Of a stretch of DNA of 53,302 bases, positions 27,101 to 33,016 are shown in pieces. Position numbers and translations under genes: made by a program. The number at the start of each line of letters is the position of its first letter. Within the stretch, counting starts at the first letter, position 1. The notes under the pieces are model-generated. The model was not told the DNA's origin and searched no databases. It worked only from the letters and a program-made list of their open reading frames with translations. Source of the stretch: Actinomycetes bacterium (GTDB taxonomy: Bacteria; Actinomycetota; Acidimicrobiia; IMCC26256; Chersky-534); the NCBI GenBank assembly GCA_025463865.1, contig JAODBH010000160.1, positions 1-53,302 of the forward strand, given 5' to 3'.

Positions 27101-30100
27101 CCGCCCGAGAGGGTGGAGACCGTGAGTGTGCCGACGCCGTTGCCGTCGATGGTCACCGGGGCACCCAGCGACGTGGTGCCGTCGAAGAACTCGACGGTAC
27201 CGGTGGGGACGCCGGTGGCCGGGGCGACGGGCGAGACCGTCGCGGTGAAGGTGGCCGGGGCGTTCAGGTCCGACGGGTTGGGACTGCTGGTGACCGCGGT
27301 CGAGGTGAAGCCGGCCGCGACGGTCTGGCCTGCGGGAGCGTTGGCCGTCGAGTCACCGAAGTCACCGTTGTCGCCGGAGAAGGAGGCGTCGACCGTGTGG
27401 GTGCCGGGGAGGATGCCGCTCTCGACCAGCGTGGCGTGGCCGGTGCCGTCGACGCTGGCCGCGTCGATGACCTGGCCGTCGATGTAGAGGTACACGGCGC
27501 CGACGGGCGTCACGCCGGACGCCGAGGTGACCGTGAAGTCGAAGGTGACCGGCGCGCCGGACGCCGAGGTGCTGGGCGAGTTGGTGACCGTGAGTGTGGT
27601 GTCGTCCGCGTCGACCTGCTGGAACAGCACGTTGCTGGAGGGCCCGAAGTTGGCGCTGCCCGAGAAGAACGCGTCGACCTCGCGCGAGCCGGAGACCAGG
27701 CCGTCGTTGTGTCCGAGGGTGGTCGTGGCGACGCCGTTCACCAAGGGCACGCCGGAGCCGACGGCCAGGCCGTTGACGTAGAACTGGACCGTGCCGGTCG
27801 GGGTACCGCCGGATGAGGCGACCGTGGCCGTGAAGGTGACGGCGTGGCCGAACTTGGACGGGTTCAGCGAGCTCCCGAGCGTGACCGTGGTGTCAGCGGC
27901 GCTGACCGTCATCGAGAAGGCGGTGGCGGTGCTCGCGGCGTGGGCGGTCTCGCCGCCGTAGCTTCCACCGATGAGGTGGGTGCCGGAGCCGGTGGCGGTC
28001 GGCGTGTAGTTCAGGGTGCACGTGCTGACGCCGGCCGTGGTGGCGGCAAGCGTGCAGGTGGGAGCGGAGAACGTTCCCGAGCTGTTGGTGGTCGGGGTGA
28101 CGGTCCCGGCCGGCGAGGTCGCTCCCGCGCCGCCGGTGTCGGTCACCGTGAAGGTGCAGGGCGTGGCGGTGCCCACCGAGGCGGGCGTCGTGCAGGAGAC
28201 CGAGGTGGTGGTCGGGCGACCGCCCACCGTCTGGGTGAGGACCGCCGAGGTGCTGGTGGTGAAGTTGGTGGTGGCCGAGTAGACGGCGGTGATGGAGTGC
28301 GAGCCCGAGGTCAGCGTGCTGACCGCCAGGGTCGCGACGCCCCCCGAGAGGGTGGCCGCGGCACCGAGGTTGGTGGCGCCGTCCTTGAACTGGACCGTAC
28401 CGGTGGGGGTCCCCGCGCCGGGGCTGACTGCCGCGACCGTGGCGGTGAAGGTCGTCGACTGCCCGAAAGCGCTCGGGTTGGTGCTGCTCGTGATGGCGGT
28501 GGTGGTGCCGGACTGGTTGACGACCTGGCTGAAGTTCGGCGAGGTGCTGGTGTTGTAGTTCGCGTCCCCCGAGTAGACCGCGTTGATGGTGCCGTGGGTC
28601 CCAACGCTCAGGCTCGAGACCGCCAGGGTGGCCACGCCCCCGGAGACCGTGACGGCCGAGCCGATGTTCGTCGCGCCATCACGGAACTGGACCGTGCCGG
28701 TGGCGGCGGACGGCGTGACCGTGGCAGTGAGGGTGGTCGACTGGCCGAAGACCGACGGGTTGACGCTGCTCGTCACGGCGACCGAGCTGTTGGCCTTGCT
28801 CACCGTGTGGGCCGTGGTGCCCGAGCCGCCGTTGAAGTTGGCGTCGCCGGCGTAGGTGGCGGTGAGGGTCTTGGCCCCTGCCGTGGCGCTGGTCAGCGTG
28901 CAGGAACCGCTGGGAGCGCTGGTCGAGCCGGTGAGACTCGTGGTGGTGCAGGAGTTGGTGCCGTCGCTGATCGTGACGGTGCCGGTGGGTGTGCCGACGG
29001 TGCCGACCCGGGTGACGGTGGCGGTGGCGGTGTAGTTGGCGCCGAGGGCCGACGGGTCCGGGGTGTCCGTGACCGTGGTGGTGCTGTTCGCCTTGGTGAC
29101 CGTGTGGGTGGTGGTGGCGGTCGCGGCCGCGTGGGTCGCGTCCGGGGTATAGGTCGCGGTGATGGTCAGCGCCCCGACGGTGGTGTTGTTGATGGTGCAG
29201 GAGAAGTCGGCGCTCGAGCCGGCGCCGTTGCCGCTGGTGCCGTCGGTGCAGGTACCGCCCACCCCGTCGGAGAAGGTGACCGAGCCGTCGGGCTGGCTGC
29301 CACTCGCGGGGTTGACGTTGGCGCTGACCCCGTAGCTGGTGCCGAGCGTCGACGGGTCGTTGGCGTCGGCCGCCGTCATCGTGACCGCGATGAGCGGCGA
29401 CACCGTGTGGGTGGTCGTGCCCGAGCTCCCGGTGAAGTTGGCGTCGCCGCCGTAGGTGGCGGTGACGGTCTTCGTCCCCGCCGTGCTGGAGGTCAGGTTG
29501 CAGGTGGCGGTCGGGGCGCTGGCCGAGCCGGCGAGGGTCCCGGTGGTGCAGGAGTCGGTGCCGTCGGAGACGGTGACGGTTCCGGTGGGCGTGCCGTTGG
29601 CGCCCGTGCGGGTGACCGTGGCGGTGACGGCGTAGGTCGACCCGGCGAAGCTCGGGTCGTTGGCGTCGACGACGGTCGTCGTGGTGGCGCCCTGGGTCAC
29701 CGAGTGCGCGGTGGTGCCCGCGCTCGTGCCGAACGCGGTGTCGCCGTTGTAGGTCGCGGTGAGCGTCTTCGCGCCGACCGTGGCGGACGACAGCGCGCAG
29801 TTCCCGGTGCCGGTTCCCGACGCGCCAGCGAGCGTGGCGGTGCAGGTCGCGGTTCCGTCGGACACCGTCACGGTTCCCGACGGGGTACCGGTCGCGCCGC
29901 CGCGCGCCACCGCGACGGCGACGGTGTAGTTGCCACCGACGGTCGACGGGTCCGGTGTGTCGGAAGTGATCGACGTTGTTGTGGTGTCGCGGACGCTCTG
30001 TGTGAGCGCGCTCGACGTGCTGGTGGTGTAGTTCGCATCTCCCGCGTAGACCGCGGTGATCGAGTGCGACCCGTTCGTCAGCGCGCTGGTGCTCAGCGTC

Positions 30101-30735
30101 GCGGCACCGCTCGAAAGTGACTGCGCGCTTCCGAGGTTCGCGGCGCCGTCCTTGAACTGCACTGTGCCGGTCGGCGTACCCGAGCCCGGGCTCGTCGCGG
30201 AGGCCGTCGCCGTGAAGGTGACCGACTGCCCGCCGGTCGACGGGTTGGCGCTGCTCGTGACCGCGGTCGTGGTGCTCGCCTTGTTGACCGTGTGAGTCGT
30301 TGCGCCGGAGCTGCTCGCGTTGAAGCCGCCACCGCCGCCGTACGCCGCGGTGATCGACTTCGTGCCCGCGCTGGTCGACGTGATGTCACAGTTCGCGCTG
30401 ACGTTGCTACCTGGCGCGTTGTTGAAGGTCGAGGTGGTGCAGGTTGCCGATCCGTCACTCACCGTGACCGTGCCGGAAGGGGTTCCGGACCCGCTGTACG
30501 CGATGTTGACGTTCACCGTGTACGCCTGACCCACGACGGTCGTGGAAGACGACACGCTGGTGATGGTGGTCGTCGTGCCGCCCAGCGCGAACGCGTTCGG
30601 CGTGGGCAGCACCGCGGCGACGGTGGCGATCACCGTCAGCACACTCAGCCAGGCGAGGCGGCGGCGCGCTCCCCATGCGCGCTCTCCGCGCGCAGCGTGG
30701 CGTGCGCGTGACAATCGTCGGGTGACCGGCCCCAT
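15151..30735 (-). CDS. giant secreted multi-Ig-domain protein (5194 residues)
   Basis: One uninterrupted frame of 15.6 kb. It has an N-terminal signal peptide (1-51; hydrophobic LAWLSVLTVIATVAAV, cleavage near NAFALG) followed by about 43 Ig-like domains of ~95 residues of the Big_3-like type (xxNPSxFGQxVTFTATV...GTVQFxDG...HxITAVYSGDxNFxxSTS). Then come two YGDxPFTVSATAxSGLPVSF domains, two MBG-like domains (KTYGQANPAF), one more Ig-like domain and five IPT/TIG-like domains (TPxSAxxGxxNxxIxIxGxxFxxG). Twenty-nine consecutive domains form a four-domain higher-order repeat. There is no LPXTG motif, C-terminal helix or other anchor. Likely role: a very long adhesin or matrix fibre. ATG 30735 follows AAGGCAGGGA. 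It is divergent from the exopolysaccharide locus. Confidence 0.92.
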   Translation of the reverse strand: MGPVTRRLSRARHAARGERAWGARRRLAWLSVLTVIATVAAVLPTPNAFALGGTTTTITSVSSSTTVVGQAYTVNVNIAYSGSGTPSGTVTVSDGSATCTTSTFNNAPGSNVSANCDITSTSAGTKSITAAYGGGGGFNASSSGATTHTVNKASTTTAVTSSANPSTGGQSVTFTATASATSPGSGTPTGTVQFKDGAANLGSAQSLSSGAATLSTSALTNGSHSITAVYAGDANYTTSTSSALTQSVRDTTTTSITSDTPDPSTVGGNYTVAVAVARGGATGTPSGTVTVSDGTATCTATLAGASGTGTGNCALSSATVGAKTLTATYNGDTAFGTSAGTTAHSVTQGATTTTVVDANDPSFAGSTYAVTATVTRTGANGTPTGTVTVSDGTDSCTTGTLAGSASAPTATCNLTSSTAGTKTVTATYGGDANFTGSSGTTTHTVSPLIAVTMTAADANDPSTLGTSYGVSANVNPASGSQPDGSVTFSDGVGGTCTDGTSGNGAGSSADFSCTINNTTVGALTITATYTPDATHAAATATTTHTVTKANSTTTVTDTPDPSALGANYTATATVTRVGTVGTPTGTVTISDGTNSCTTTSLTGSTSAPSGSCTLTSATAGAKTLTATYAGDANFNGGSGTTAHTVSKANSSVAVTSSVNPSVFGQSTTLTATVTPSAATGTVQFRDGATNIGSAVTVSGGVATLAVSSLSVGTHGTINAVYSGDANYNTSTSPNFSQVVNQSGTTTAITSSTNPSAFGQSTTFTATVAAVSPGAGTPTGTVQFKDGATNLGAAATLSGGVATLAVSTLTSGSHSITAVYSATTNFTTSTSAVLTQTVGGRPTTTSVSCTTPASVGTATPCTFTVTDTGGAGATSPAGTVTPTTNSSGTFSAPTCTLAATTAGVSTCTLNYTPTATGSGTHLIGGSYGGETAHAASTATAFSMTVSAADTTVTLGSSLNPSKFGHAVTFTATVASSGGTPTGTVQFYVNGLAVGSGVPLVNGVATTTLGHNDGLVSGSREVDAFFSGSANFGPSSNVLFQQVDADDTTLTVTNSPSTSASGAPVTFDFTVTSASGVTPVGAVYLYIDGQVIDAASVDGTGHATLVESGILPGTHTVDASFSGDNGDFGDSTANAPAGQTVAAGFTSTAVTSSPNPSDLNAPATFTATVSPVAPATGVPTGTVEFFDGTTSLGAPVTIDGNGVGTLTVSTLSGGPHSVTAHFVSSDPGTFGDSTSPAHTHTVNRAPTAASLAANPTSSVHGQSVTLTSTVTSFAGSPTGTVEFFDGTTSLGSAPLVTGSASISTSALTTATHSLTAVYSGDGNFLPVTSSVLPLQVSGATSATVVTPSVNPSVFGQPVTFSAAVTAVAPGAGVPTGSVQFFVDGVPSGAAVVLDGTGNATSAPVSNMSVGAHSIDAHYSGDVDFLLSSANVLTSVNQGSTTTSVASDPNPSVFGQSVTITATVAPVAPAAGIPAGSVEFFDGATSLGTGNLSSGVATLTTSASSVGHHALTAVYSGETRFTTSTSSAIDQVVTTGATATTVVSSQNPSVFSGAVTFTATVAAVAPATGTPTGTAQLFDGATALGAPVALSGGSASFNVAGLTGGSHAITVQFVSADPNTFANSTSGVLTQVVDAAGTATNLSASPTSPVHGQAVTFTAAVVSYAVLASGVVPTGTVQFTIDGTDFGPAVTLDGSGQATSGPTSALTTGSHSITAVYSADANYSASTSDALSLQVSTSVSATVVSTSVNPSVFGQPVTFSGAVSAVTPGAGTPTGTVQFLVDGVTSGGPVAVNAFGVATSDPVASLSVGDHTITAEYSGDADFQPSTGAASQTVGQGASATALTSAPNPSLFGQSVTATATVTAVGNAAGTPAGSVEFFDGATSLGTGNLSSGVATLTTSTLSVGHHALTAVYSGDTNFTTSTSSSTDQLVDTAATTTAVVSSQNPSTFSNPVTFTATVAPVAPATGTPAGSVEFFDGTISLGTPVALSGGSAAVNASLAGGSHAITAKFVSADANTFANSTSDALTQVVDTAGTATDLSASPTSPVHGQPVTFTAAVSSFAALASGVVPTGTIQFNIDGTDVGSAVPVDATGHASSVPSSSLSTGSHTITATYSGDSNYTTSVSSPLTLQVGSAVSATVVTTSANPSVFGQGITFSANVTAVAPGAGVPTGTVQFFVDSIPVGTPVAVDGSGTATSIAVSNLSVDDHSVDAIYSGDADFLPSSANVIQTVTKGSSSISVTSDPNPSLFGQSVTVTATVAPVAPAAGTPTGAVEFFDGTTSLGTGNLSAGVATISTAALAVGSHPLTAVYAGDPNFTTSTAPVADHVVNTAATTTVVVSSQNPSTFSNSVTFTATVAPVAPATGTPAGTVEFFDGTTSLGTPITLAGGTASQNVSTLSGGAHPITAKFVSADANTFSNSTSDPLDQVVTTAGTATDLSASPTSPVHGQPVTFTATVASFAATASGVIPTGTIQFSIDGSSFGTPVALNALGQATSDATSTLTTTGHTVTAVYSGDGNYTTSTSSDLSLQVSDAVSATVVSASVNPSVFGQGVTFSATVAAVAPGAGTPTGTVQFSIDSVLVGGPVTLVNGGATSDAVSSLSVGAHTVTASYSGDVDFLSSLGTVTQNVGQGSSSTALSSAPTPSRFGQSVTATATVTAAGDAAGTPSGSVEFFDNGTSLGTGTLAAGVATITTSTLAVGTHPLTAVYAGDTNFTTSTSAVADQVVDTAATTTAVVSSQSPSTFSNSVTFTATVAPVAPATGTPAGTVEFFDGTTSLGAPVTLTGGSAGLDVSSLSGGSHSITVKFVSADANTFSNSTSDALTQVVNTADTDTGLTASPTSPVHGQAVTFTATVSSFAATASGVVPTGTVQFRIDGADSGTPVALDGAGQATSAAVSTLSTTNHTVTAVYAGDGNYTTSTSGDLGLQVSDAASATQVTTSVNPSVFGQGVSFTASVTAVAPGAGTPTGSVQFWVDGVTSGGPVPVNAFGVATSDSLTNLSVGDHSIDAVYAGDVDFLPSSANVIQHVIQGSTTTSLASDPNPSLFGQTVTLTATVAPVDPAAGVASASVEFFDGATSLGTGTLASGVATVSTSGLSVGTHALTAVYAGDGNFTTSTSAGVDQVVDTAGTTTAVVSSQSPSTFSNSVTFTATVSPLAPATGTPAGTVEFFDGTTSLGAPVTLTGGSAGLDVSSLTGGSHPITAKFVSADAATFGDSTSDPLTQSVNTADTDTGLAASPTSPVHGQSVTFTANVVSFATTSGVVPTGTVQFKVDGTDLGTPVALDGTGHATSVATSALPTGGHTVTAAYAGDSNYTPSTSGDLSLQVSEAVSATVVSASVNPSVFGQGVTFSATVTAVAPGVGTPTGTVQFFVDGVTSGAPLTLDGSGTATGAALSNLSVGDHSIQAVYSGDVDFMPSSENLVQHVTQGSSATAVSSSPNPSVVGQSVTVTATVTASGDAAGTPTGSVEFFDNGTSIGTGTLSSGVASIATSALAVGTHPLTAVYAGDTNFTTSTSSVGSQVVTGGLTTTSVTSSLPTSVFGQTVTFTATVAPIAPATGTPAGSVTFLDGAAPLGTSALDGAGVATLDVSTLTGGDHSITAQFTSAAPDTFGDSTSSAITQTVNQALTAVTLDANPTSPVHGEGVTLTAGVVSSQGSPTGSVTFLDGATPLGTANLVAGSASITTSSLSTGTHPLTAQYSGDTNFLSNTSAVASLQVSSATSATVVTTSATPSVSGQGVDFSATVTAVAPGAGTPTGSVQFSVDGTPSGGPVTVDGSGHASSATLTDLTVGDHTITASYSGDTDFLSSIAQVTQTVGQASSATALSSDPNPSVLGQTVTLTATVSIPAPGAGSPAGSVQFFDGTNPLGTGTVNAGVATISVSGLTVGTHSLTAVYSGETRFSGSTSAVTSQVVSAGLTSTSLSSSANPSAFASPVTFTATVTPVAPAVGTPAGTVEFFDGTTSLGAPVAIDGAGIGALTLSTLTGGAHSITANFVSSDAGTFGNSTSAALTQTVDKALPVVTLDANPTSAVHGQPVTLTASVLIFGATPTGTVTFLDGATPLGTATLVSGSASITTSALLTGSNALTAAYSGDGNLSPATSAVATLNVGKAQTATTLAAPPSPSLSGQGVSFSATVTAVVPGAGVPAGAVQFNDGANPLGSPIPLDGSGVATSATFTNLGVGTHSITAIYSGNPDFSGSTSGAGSQVVNQAASQTGLVSSVNPSANGQSVTFTATVTVTAPGVGPATGDVQFLDGTTPIGSGTLDGSGIATFSTAGLSGGTHPITAVYAGDAGNTGSTSDVVSQVVGGASQSITFGVLGNKSYGDTPFTVSATASSGLPVSFGSNTAPVCTVAGSTVTIVSVGQCTIEASQAGDASFGPAAPVDQSFTVVPASQTITFGPLGNKSYGDAPFTVSATATSGLPVSFTSPTPAVCTVTGSTVSIVGVGTCTVEASQAGDANRGPATPVDQSFTVAKAPLTITVQPAAKTYGQANPAFVLGYATFVNGDTAGSLSGTAVYATAATTSSAAGTYPVSVSGLTSSKYTITFVAGQLTVGKASLTVTPASQSKVFGQADPAFTFAYGTFQNGDVAGVVDTAPTCTVAGAHAAAGSYSITCSGGADDNYTFAFSTATLTVATAATTVAILSDTPDPSVTGQSYAVAWSVAVTAPGAGTPTGTVSVSDGTTQCSAAVAAGTCSLASGTAGNKTLTATYSGDANFQSSVSSGAAHNVNNGAVPLSISTLTPNAAGRGAVSKSIVVAGGGFLSGATAAISGTGVTVNSVTWNSSSQLTLVVSVATGATLGARNLTVTNPGNASVTATGAFTVTARPTANAADPDQAPQGSPAYLSTVTGSGFVAGATVVISGTGVTVNSATASSSTKLSISLAVSPTAPLGWRSITVTNPDGGVGTCDDCIRIVAAAAAPTVTSVTPGSAVQGAANQAIVINGTNFAAGFADNGGTVSFGPGVTVSSVTRNSATKLTAQVTVAANATVGSRDVTVTNPGGIGATLTNGFSVAAAPVVTISSVTPASAIQGSANKVIVISGSNFAAGFVNNGGTVSFGAGITVNSVTRNSANQLTARITVAANAAIGSRNVKVTNPDGTSATSVGAFSVAGAPTITSVSPNSANRGSNNLQVTINGTNFASGVTATISGNGITVNSVNRLSATQVRLSVTIAGNANRNSRNVSVINPDGGIALRSGGFTVN
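18415..27320 (-). repeat. higher-order tandem repeat, period about 1.19 kb (4 Ig domains), 8 copies
   Basis: A marker within the third domain type (encoding PTSxVHGQ) occurs at 18658, 19831, 21022, 22216, 23407, 24601, 25792 and 26962. The spacings are 1173, 1191, 1194, 1191, 1194, 1191 and 1170 bases, all multiples of three. Each unit encodes four distinguishable Ig types in fixed order: NPSxFGQ with SVEFFDG, NPSTFSN with SADANTF, PTSPVHGQ, then NPSVFGQ with the VDG strand. Spacing differences of one codon show in-frame indels. Confidence 0.9.
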
Positions 30736-30755
30736 GGCGTCCCTGCCTTCACAGT

Positions 30756-30778
30756 TACGGGATCTTCCTGATCCCGTA
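30756..30778 (-). repeat. 9-bp perfect hairpin in the giant gene's 5' leader
   Basis: TACGGGATC and GATCCCGTA flank TTCCT (arms 30756-30764 and 30770-30778). It lies 21-43 bases upstream of the giant gene's start, just before the ribosome binding site. It could be a regulatory or mRNA-stabilising hairpin. The stretch upstream (30781-30870) is also rich in potential stems, but it matches no riboswitch core that I recognise. Confidence 0.55.
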
Positions 30779-30970
30779 GTACTGAGGGGCCGGTCTCACC
30801 ACTGGCTCGTCCCGGGCGTCGGGTGACCGAACGCGTGCCCGGGAGTCGATGCCTCCCCACTGATTCCCGGGGGACACTCGCACATATCACGCTCAGCGTC
30901 CAGGCCCATTCGGCCTTTGGACCCCCGGGACCACCCCTAAATAGGGCCTATGGCCTAGGTACAGAAACAC

Positions 30971-31000
30971 TTGCATGCCGTACGGTGCCACTGGTATCAA
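30971..31000 (+). promoter_or_regulatory. possible sigma-70-type promoter
   Basis: TTGCAT (30971-30976) and TATCAA (30995-31000) are separated by 18 bases, upstream of the first gene of the exopolysaccharide operon. The match to consensus is moderate. The inverted repeat at 31002-31036 begins right after the -10-like box, where a repressor would interfere with initiation. Confidence 0.35.
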
Positions 31001-31001
31001 T

Positions 31002-31036
31002 CATCACACTCGTGCGGAATACCACCGAGTGTGATG
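31002..31036. promoter_or_regulatory. 11-bp inverted repeat with 13-nt loop upstream of the exopolysaccharide operon
   Basis: CATCACACTCG (31002-31012) and CGAGTGTGATG (31026-31036) are perfect reverse complements. The repeat ends 27 bases before the preferred GTG start at 31064 and covers an alternative ATG at 31034. It may be an operator or a hairpin that affects translation. Confidence 0.55.
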
Positions 31037-31063
31037 GATCGCATGCGGGCCAGGGAGTGGCAA

Positions 31064-31483
31064 GTGCGCAAGCTCAACCAGAAGAAGACTGGCAACGACG
31101 CGGTCATCGCCGCCATGCAATCCGAGCTTGCCCTGCTCCGGGACGAGAACGCGCAATTGCGCCTCGAGCGCCAGCAGCATGCGACACCCGCGGTGAGCGC
31201 GGGCCGGCTCACCAGCCTGGTCGACGCGATGTCACGCGGAGTGGATGCGGAGGAAGCGGAGTGGTCGGCGCTCAGCGAGGCGCTCGTGCTGCGCGAGTCG
31301 CTCGTCAGCGTCTGCGACGAGCTCGAGCGCACCATCGGCGCCGTGCGCCGGCAGTTGCAGACGGAAACGCCGAGCCCCGAGCTCGATCGTCGCCGGACCG
31401 ACCGGAGGCGCGCGATCAGTGGCGGCCTCTCGGGACTCGACTTCGGGACGGATACGCGTGGCACCGCCGCGATCTATCCGTAA
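31064..31483 (+). CDS. small coiled-coil protein, first gene of the exopolysaccharide operon
   Basis: The predicted 139-residue protein has a heptad-rich helix near the start (AVIAAMQSELALLRDENAQL) and a second helical stretch (AEWSALSEALVLRESLVSV then CDELERTIGAVRRQL). A basic, probably disordered tail follows with RRRTDRRRA. It has no signal peptide or transmembrane segment and matches no family I know. The GTG at 31064 has GGGAG at perfect spacing; earlier in-frame ATGs at 31034 and 31043 lack a ribosome binding site. The PelF-like gene follows after 21 bases, so this may be a scaffold or regulator of the synthase complex. Function is unassigned. Confidence 0.7.
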   Translation: MRKLNQKKTGNDAVIAAMQSELALLRDENAQLRLERQQHATPAVSAGRLTSLVDAMSRGVDAEEAEWSALSEALVLRESLVSVCDELERTIGAVRRQLQTETPSPELDRRRTDRRRAISGGLSGLDFGTDTRGTAAIYP

Positions 31484-31504
31484 CCGCAGCGCGTGGCTTG
31501 ACCG

Positions 31505-33016
31505 ATGAACATCCTCCCGCAGCGCGCGAATAGCACCGTGCCGCCGCGACCCAGAGTGATGATGACCACGGAGGGTACGTACCCGTACTTCCTCGGTGGT
31601 GTCAGCTCGTGGTGCAAGCTCCTCATCGCGGAGATCGACAACGTCGACTGGCTGCTCGTTCCGATCGTCCCCGCGACGATCGACACGAAGCCGATCTTCC
31701 AACTTCCCGACCACGCGTCGGTCGCGACACCGATCCGACTCTGGTCGTTGTCGCCCGCGCGCAACGGGCGACGCCCGCGCCGCCGCGTGGATCTCACCGA
31801 CCTTCCGAGCGCGCTCGCGCGTGCGCTCCTCGCGTGGGACACCTCACCCGCGCTGCTCGTCCCGTTGCTCGTGACGTGCCGCCTGCACGCGTCGGGCCTG
31901 CGTCACGCGTTCCGCTCGCGACGCGCGTGGAGCGGCTTCACCGACACGCTCCGTGAGATGCGTCGCGGCGCGCTGGGTGATCCCGCGCTCGTCGTCGAGA
32001 CCTCGGTCGCCGAGACGGTGCAGCTCTACCAGACCCTCTACTGGATCGCGCAGACCGCGGCCGCTCCGACGCCGCCCGCGGATCTCATCCACGTCACCGC
32101 GGCCGGATGGGCGGCGATCCCCGCGCTCGTCGACCAGGCGCTCAACGGAACGCCCATCCTGCTCACCGAGCACGGGATGTACATGCGCGAGTCGTACCTC
32201 GGCAGCGTGCTGCGCGACGACCCGCCGGGATTCCAGTGGATCAACACGCGCATCGCCCGCGCGCTCTCGATCGCCGCGTGCCGCGCGGCGACCGTCGTCT
32301 CGCCGGTGACGTCCACCCACGTCGCGTGGGAGGAGCTGCTCGGTACCGAGCCCAGCCGCATCCGCCCCATCCCGAACGGGGTTCGGCTGCCGGACCGCGA
32401 GCCGCCTCCCCTGCCGGGCACCAAGACCGTGGTCATGGTCGGTCGATTCGACCCGCTGAAGGACATCCACACGGCGTTGCGGACCGCGGCCCACGTCGTC
32501 CGCCAGGTCCCCGAGGCCCGCTTCCTCCACTACGGCCCGGTCGACGTCATGCAGAAGGCGTACGCGGAGTCCTGCTATCAGCTGCACGAGCAGCTCGGTC
32601 TGGGCGACTCGTTCCAATTCATGGGCTCCACCAACGACGTCACCTCGGCGCTCCACGGCGCCGATGCCGTCATCTCCACATCCATCTCGGAGGGCCTCCC
32701 GATCGCCGTGCTCGAGGCGATGGCCCAGGGTCGGCCCGTCGCCGCCACGGCCGTGGGCGGCGTCCGGGACACGCTCAACGGATGTGGGCTGGTCACCGCC
32801 CCGCGCGACCCCCGGGGGCTCGCCACCGCAGTGGTCACCCTCCTGCGCAACCCGACCTTCGCCCAGCAGCTGGGGACGCGCTCCTACGAGCGGGTCACCG
32901 AGCGCTACCCCATCTCCACCTGCGTCGACGCGTACCGCGACCTCCTGGCCGAGCTCCTCGACGGCAACACCGCGCCCACACCCGAGCGCGGCCACCTGCG
33001 GCTGGTGTGCTCGTGA
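31505..33016 (+). CDS. PelF-like GT4 glycosyltransferase (DUF3492 + GT-B)
   Basis: The 503-residue cytosolic protein opens with TTEGTYPYFLGGVSSWC (around 20-36), the hallmark of PelF and its DUF3492 N-terminal domain. The middle part holds LLTEHGMYMRESYL. The C-terminal GT-B domain has MVGRFDPLKDIHTA and the donor-site EX7E motif (Glu396 and Glu404 in SEGLPIAVLEAMAQG). PelF is the UDP-sugar polymerase of Pel polysaccharide (GalNAc-rich), and the fungal galactosaminogalactan synthase Gtb3 contains a related domain. The expected role is polymerising a GalNAc/galactosamine polymer at the inner face of the membrane. ATG 31505 has a weak ribosome binding site; ATG 31558 is an alternative. Its stop overlaps the next start (GTGA). 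Confidence 0.9.
   Translation: MNILPQRANSTVPPRPRVMMTTEGTYPYFLGGVSSWCKLLIAEIDNVDWLLVPIVPATIDTKPIFQLPDHASVATPIRLWSLSPARNGRRPRRRVDLTDLPSALARALLAWDTSPALLVPLLVTCRLHASGLRHAFRSRRAWSGFTDTLREMRRGALGDPALVVETSVAETVQLYQTLYWIAQTAAAPTPPADLIHVTAAGWAAIPALVDQALNGTPILLTEHGMYMRESYLGSVLRDDPPGFQWINTRIARALSIAACRAATVVSPVTSTHVAWEELLGTEPSRIRPIPNGVRLPDREPPPLPGTKTVVMVGRFDPLKDIHTALRTAAHVVRQVPEARFLHYGPVDVMQKAYAESCYQLHEQLGLGDSFQFMGSTNDVTSALHGADAVISTSISEGLPIAVLEAMAQGRPVAATAVGGVRDTLNGCGLVTAPRDPRGLATAVVTLLRNPTFAQQLGTRSYERVTERYPISTCVDAYRDLLAELLDGNTAPTPERGHLRLVCS

Larger units (their letters stand above)
30736..31063. other. 328-bp divergent regulatory region (giant Ig protein / exopolysaccharide locus)
   Basis: No gene is visible. 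The region holds the 5' leader of the giant gene (30736 to about 30870), which contains a perfect hairpin and a G+C-rich structured stretch. It also has an A+T-richer patch with repeated GGCCTA words (30935-30960) and the promoter-like and inverted-repeat elements of the rightward operon. Because the two gene sets face away from each other here, common control is plausible. Confidence 0.6.

Noticed and set aside
18415-27320. CRISPR array or satellite DNA
   Set aside because: The periodic unit is 1.19 kb, coding and in frame; there are no short repeats with unique spacers.
15016-30120. Very long open frames on the plus strand opposite the giant gene (e.g. 18658-22911, 25024-27816)
   Set aside because: They are Arg/Asp/Gly-rich without fold-like patterns, follow the repeat period of the opposite strand and lack ribosome binding sites; they arise from stop-poor G+C-rich repeats.
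30781-30900. Possible c-di-GMP or other riboswitch in the giant gene's leader
   Set aside because: There are G+C-rich stems and a GGGACG word, but the conserved core motifs of the GEMM class could not be aligned. Left as an unassigned structured leader.
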